The notes below the pieces were generated by a model. It did no database searches. It had not been told where the DNA came from and saw only the letters and a list, made by a program, of their open reading frames with translations. This document shows, piece by piece, positions 58,896 to 64,000 of a stretch of DNA of 64,000 nucleotides (position 1 is its first letter; every line of letters begins with the position of its first letter). This stretch comes from Polytrichum commune (Eukaryota; Streptophyta; Polytrichopsida; Polytrichales; Polytrichaceae), in NCBI GenBank assembly GCA_950295325.1, contig OX485805.1, positions 36,195,501 through 36,259,500 on the forward strand, in the 5' to 3' direction. The position numbers were made by a program, and so were the translations under genes.

Positions 58896-61529
58896 CAAGA
58901 GTGCTACGTCTGAGCCGAGCGAGCATGTCTAATTCCCAATCCCCGACCAGGTAGAGCATGACCCCCAACCGGATTGTAGCTAATATCCAAATAGCATAAC
59001 ATTATACAACTCCTTGGTTGCTTTCCATAAGACCATGTCTCACATGAGCATAATTGATCCTAATACCGGGATTCCCTATTTATGGGGAGCATTTAGGTTG
59101 TAAACTGTGAGCTTTTCAATAAGAATATGTAAATTATTAGAGTTTTATTTTATTTTTTATTTTAAAAATATTTTTTGTAGCCTCTTTCTTTGGGAAGAGA
59201 CCATCATGTACTTGCTTAGCAATGTTATGAATTTGTCATAAGATCCTACCTTATTTCTCACTTGTCACGACCATAGAGTGGAAAACAAGTGGGTGGCATT
59301 GCTAGAGGCCACACATGATTAAAGGGAAATGTGATGGGGTCGAACTTGTAGGCTGCATCGGAGCTACTTACAACAAATGTGGGGGTTGGTGGACCTCAAG
59401 CCTCGGCCATCTTGCCACCCAAAAAAACATTGGTTAATTTGCTTGCCATTGTGCCCAAACTGCTAGGCATGCTCTAGGTCCCATACATTTTGCAAAGTCC
59501 TAAGCCTTTACCTTATACACTTTTAACCACTTGGAATTTCAACAAATACCTTTTTTAAGCTTTTTGCGCATACTTCTTGGCCTCTCTATGGTTATGAAAT
59601 TTACCATGGAACGTTGGCATATTGTCATTGCAACAAGTGATCGTTCATTAACAAAATGTCAAATTGATGATGATTGTTGTTGTTTTGACCGTTCGAGGAT
59701 GCATCATAAGCAAAGCCAAAACAACACGGTGATTTCCAAGAATAAGTGGATTAGTGGACAAGTCAATTTTGGGTTTAGAGGATATGTTCTAATTTGCGTG
59801 AGCATGAGTCCACCAACATGTAACCCTTGAAGGATGAGCGTGTATTGCACATTCTAACATGTAAGGTAGAAGCATTATTGTATGCTCTTATAGGAATAGT
59901 CACAAAAGAGGAGTAATTGAGGCGCCAATATTAAAGATCACATCCATATGGTTAGATTTTTTTATAGTAAGTTTCATCCTTGTGTATTGAATTTAATAGT
60001 AATTACACTAAAATCAATCTCATTGTTTCAATGAAAATCTTGAAATGACTTGCTAAAATCATAAATCTTTGGCATGTTCTACAATATGTGACAATGTTTG
60101 ATCCATAGTTGGTGTTGAAGTCCCGTATGACCATCATGTGAAATCTACTTGTGAGCAACGTTTGCTCAACTTCATCATGTACACGAAACATGATAATGTT
60201 GTTGCTTATAAGTCTTTTTGATGAATCGTGTCACATCCTCATCACATGACAAAGCTAACTTCATTACATGTTGCATGGATGACAATCTTGCGTATAATAT
60301 TTCATTGCCAAATGAGAATGAATGTTGTCGTTTGTCATCTCTTACTCCTCATTTCTTCAGTTGCATTTATATCCAAAGTATTTTGTAAGTGATATTTTTG
60401 TCAACAATTGTCTAAGACCTTGTAATAATCCTCTGTGTTTTAAGGGCTTCAATAGTAGAAAGAAAATGTATTGTATGAAGAACATAGTTGTTACTCCTTC
60501 ACCTTGAAACACACGCTAATGTTTATCATGCACTATGATATTCATAAAAGATGGCATCCATACTTAAGTATACTAAAGGACGTTTTGAATGCCTCCTCAC
60601 ATAACTTTATCTAAGTATGTTTATGTATGTGTACTAGGTTAAACCTCTGTTGTCATGGCCCATTGCACCCATGGCCACGATCTTAAGATGCCTTATAAAC
60701 CACACAATCGTAGGTGTTTGCCTCCTTATTTCACGAGCTAAATAGCCTTCGTATATTATGTATATACATATACATATACATATACATGTGTGCGTGCGTG
60801 CGTGCGTGTGTGCGTGTGTGCTCTTTCTTTTATTTTATTTGGTTGCAAATGTCTATGGTTTGCTTTGCTCGCTTCTCTATTGCAAACCCTATGTTTGGAG
60901 GATTCATGGTTGCTTCCTTGCAACACTAGCATTTTTTGATGGTTTAGTCGACTTGATCGAAAGTAAACCTCGCCTACCTATGTGTTGATGACATATGCTA
61001 ACTATCATACATATTGTGGAGTAGAGACAATTACACTCTAAACTCCATAATATCAACCTCCTTCTTGTCACTCTTCCTCTTACATCTCAAAATCCTAGGG
61101 AACAATTTACATCTCACTCATTATTATCATGTTTCCCTCCCATATATCATGGAGTTTGACAATAAAGTGATCCATCAAAGAATTCAAACCACACGCTCCC
61201 ATGCATCATGTTATCATCATTATAACTATTTTCATTATTGTAATGTTGAATTATATTGTTCCATGATATCACATGCTACATTAATTCTCTTTTATCACAC
61301 ATCCATGTTAACAATATTGGTGATGACTTGTGCCAAACACCGACTCAATGACTATATCACTCAAAAAATTAATCGAAATTAAAACCAAAACTATGGATTT
61401 TTTCATTTTACATTATTGATTGTGAATGATACTTTGAATCCCTTGTTGAGGATAAAGCTCATGTAAAGAAAATTCTCAAAGCACTTCAATCCTGCTATTC
61501 TTGATGTTTAGCAAATCCAAATCGAGACC
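58896..61529. other. Intergenic DNA with a complex microsatellite
   Basis: (TACATA)n followed by (GTGC/GTGT)n occupies about 60760-60822. No gene recognised in the rest. Confidence 0.55.
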
Positions 61530-61735
61530 GTAACCATTTTCCTCAAAATTTGTTGAGTTCATTTGACTATCGTATTTGTTAAATGGTTATATAAGTCCCC
61601 CCCTCCCCCAAATCATGATGTTGATTATTGAACCTAAAACGGTTATCATATTTTGAACACATTTCTTTTTGGTATTTGTACTTAGAGCCACACCAAACCC
61701 TCATATTACTTGAATATAGGTGTGTTGTTAAGTAA
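61530..61735 (-). mobile_element. R6 dispersed element, inverted copy
   Basis: Shares ATTTTCCTCAAAATTTGTTGAG, a C-rich stretch, TATTGAACCTAAAACGG, TTTTGAACACATTTC and AGAGCCACACC with the copies at 45598 and 55590. Confidence 0.55.
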
Positions 61736-62536
61736 AGTAATTGAATAAGGGTTGTCTACCTTATGCTTGCAGTTATGTAACCAAGTCCCTGTGCATGAGT
61801 CACAAACGATGAGTAACTTAAGTGAAGTTATTAAGTCATTCACCACATCCCAAGTTAATGTGTAACAAATCTTCAAACGTGTGTAACTTACATCAAATAT
61901 GGTTGACTTTTGAAAAACAAAGGGTTCTTAAAATACTTATTCACAACATACACATATAGTTCACTTCTTGTTCACTTAGGATGGGGGACTTTTTCTACGT
62001 CCAGAACAGTCTCCCATCTTAGACAAATAAACACCACTCCTCCATGTGTAGGAGATAGAACTTCTTACTATCATGTGCACTTTGATTGTCACAAGAGTGA
62101 AATTATGGAGTTTAGAATGTAATATTCATGACATTGCCAATTACATTATTAGAGTGTTCCACGAGACTATGAATGACATGCACTTTGATGGAACACATGA
62201 AAACTATGTAAGAAAATACTATGCATTTTTAGCATTAAACTGAAAAATGTGAGAAGACTTCCTATCTAAGATAGGTTCATAATGGGGCAAGGATCAATAA
62301 AAGCTTGCCAATTGACTATGGATGCTATTCATTCCTAGAAATGAGGATCCCCATTCTTGGAGATTTATCATTTGTTCCTTGAGTCTACTTAGAATAATGA
62401 AGTCAAAGATGAAGCACCACACTAATTAACACCCATGGCAACATAGTACATTAACAAACTTGTTAGGTTTTAAAATCTTATGTCAATATGTGCATGTCAT
62501 CCAAAATTGATTATTTAACCTCTAAGAGGTACAATG
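61736..62536. other. Intergenic DNA without a recognised gene
   Basis: AT-rich, no coding or repeat feature recognised before the pogo-like element. Confidence 0.5.
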
Positions 62537-63049
62537 CAATAATCTCCCGCTTAGGTACGCACCCGTTTAAGTACACATCCCGGTTAAGTGCGCAATTTTT
62601 TTGAAAAAAATGAGGGTTCATACTTTATTGTTTGAACATGCCATACAAAGTCATTTGCCGTGAATGCATGAAATTTTTACACTTGACATTCAATGTCACT
62701 TTGTTGAAACTTCTCAAACGATCGTCGCAGTTCATCATACATCTGTCCAACTTCCGTTTGAACACCGGAGCAAAGCAATTGATCGTCGATGTTAAGGACA
62801 ATGTTGTGTAGAGCTTCAAAGCCTTTGAAGTCGGTGGCATTTTCAGATTCAACAAATGTTTCGATAGGCTGGATTTTGGTCAAGCAGGTTGCCTCAGGTT
62901 TCATCCGTTTCCCACTGCAATTCATCGAATCAAAAGGTCTAAACAACGATATGAGTAAAGTACGCACCTACCAAGTAAGTGCGCACCAACCAAGTAAGTG
63001 CGCACCAACAGCTCTGGTTCAAAGTGCGTACTTAAGCGGGAGATTATTG
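62537..63049 (-). mobile_element. Pogo/Tigger-like DNA transposon derivative with terminal and subterminal repeats
   Basis: Ends CAATAATCTCCCGCTTAGG and CTTAAGCGGGAGATTATTG are inverted repeats; on the right a TA follows directly, as expected for a TA-targeting Tc1/mariner-pogo relative. Subterminal GTAAGTGCGCACC motifs repeat at 62965-63008. On the minus strand, 62967 down to 62625 in two frames with one frameshift near 62690 encodes a peptide ending RQMTLYGMF, similar to the C-terminal PCNA-binding box (QxxLxx-F) known from pogo-type transposases. The catalytic domain is absent, so this is an internal deletion derivative. Confidence 0.55.
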
Positions 63050-63564
63050 TACAAAGCACCTATTTGACATCCTTTATCATTGAATTATGAAATTATATAG
63101 CTCGGGCCTTGAAAAAGTATAAGGTATGAGCACCTCAAACCAAGGCAATCTTCAAAATCGGGATCTAGGGTATCCCAATAATTGAAGTGGGTGCGACCTA
63201 TTGCCGCAATTGTTTCTTTTCCTCTTCAATGGGATCGTATTCATGTCACTAATTATCACTAATCATTGCATGAAGCTACAACTTTGAGCGGCGCATGTTG
63301 TTGGCATGAGGCCACGGGTGCTTTTCAAGTTGGTCATGCTTTATTAAGGATTTCGTAATCAACGATTTCGGGGCCAAAATATTCTAGCATAAGGTCCATT
63401 TGTTATCGGTTTCACATACCTTGGAACTCCATCTTCCAAGTTCACAAAAACTTGCAATTGGATACATTCGTTATCAATAAGCAGTGCTCTAATTATTTGT
63501 AATAGGGCATACTATATCACAAGCAGGGGTGACAACACACTTTTTGGTTCAAAAGTTTGTATTT

Positions 63565-64000
63565 TTTGGGGGGACTTACAATGCACCTATTTTTTTTTCT
63601 TTCTTTATACATGAAAATAATTTCTTTTGGTTCATATGACTACCACATGTATGCCAAATACCTTAACTTCTTAGGTTAAGGTGTCGCAACCTTAGATATC
63701 CCATGATGAACATACTAAACACAAACACCCATAACATAAGATATATCAAAAAAGTAAAAGTAAGAGAGTGAACTCGGCTCTAAAAGAGGGGGGAAAACCT
63801 ACAATGCACATGTTTTCTTTTCCTTTCCTTTCCTTTCCTTTCTTTCTTTCTTTATACATATAAACAATTTATTATGGTTCATGCGATAACCGCAAGTATG
63901 CCAAATACCTTAACTTCTTGGATTAAGGTGCTGCAACCTTCGGTATCCCATAACAAACATACTAGACACAAACACCCGTAACATAAGATACGACCAAAAA
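63565..64000 (+). repeat. Tandem duplication, unit about 225-245 bp, running off the window
   Basis: ACTTACAATGCACC...ACACCCATAACATAAG (63573-63740) is repeated as CCTACAATGCACA...ACACCCGTAACATAAG (63799-63990). Both copies contain TATGCCAAATACCTTAACTT. A (TTTCC)n microsatellite at 63823-63845 expands the second unit. The right end is cut by the window edge. Confidence 0.8.

Overview
This window looks like nuclear DNA of a land plant, plausibly a bryophyte. The genes have GT..AG introns and are organelle-targeted or otherwise plant-type, there is a CCCTAAA-type telo-box, and long AT-rich intergenic stretches are full of short inverted-repeat elements. The assignment rests on protein resemblance and gene style only. 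No organism could be confirmed without a search.

Four protein-coding genes are supported. (1) 2320-3462, minus: an intronless, GC-rich MetE/UROD-type methionine synthase-like protein of 380 aa. (2) 10566-21603, plus: a 14-exon gene that opens with a calcium-activated RelA/SpoT homologue (CRSH: transit peptide, decayed HD hydrolase, ppGpp synthetase, two EF-hands) and then runs in frame into a C-terminal array of HAT/TPR repeats. The reconstructed exons join without a phase error into 1379 codons plus stop. (3) 37319-40406, plus: a five-exon ATP11/ATPAF1-type mitochondrial F1-ATPase assembly factor of 248 aa. (4) 46617-49113, minus: a seven-exon inositol polyphosphate 5-phosphatase of 440 aa. 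A decayed LINE endonuclease region (6639-7235) and the C-terminal remnant of a pogo-like transposase (62.5-63.05 kb) complete the coding content. A GC-richer island at 27.8-28.9 kb may be the 5' part of an unrecognised transcript or an organelle-derived insert.

The rest is dominated by short non-autonomous elements that can be sorted by eye into families. R1: 83 bp, two opposed copies at 65 and 631. R2: about 510 bp, at 837 and, inverted, at 54728. R3: about 225 bp, at 1437, 43770 and 51721. R4: 343 bp, one copy in a CRSH intron and one in an ATP11 intron. R5 and R6: related families of about 320 and 250 bp with many copies. R7: 390 bp, with 11-bp terminal inverted repeats and a GAAC target duplication, nested inside R5. 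R8: marked by GGACTTGGAAACACTAGG. R9: a cluster at 50.6-52.1 kb. R10: long GC-rich termini at 58.6 kb. Several strong fold-backs (29.4, 31.0 and 31.2 kb), minisatellites and microsatellites are also present.

The genes do not form a pathway. CRSH (plastid ppGpp), ATP11 (mitochondrial ATP synthase assembly), the 5-phosphatase (phosphoinositide turnover) and the MetE-like enzyme are independent loci, each with its own 5' region. The most interesting result is the apparent CRSH-HAT fusion, because a single uninterrupted exon (16697-17332) carries both the end of the CRSH EF-hand module and the first half of the repeat array.
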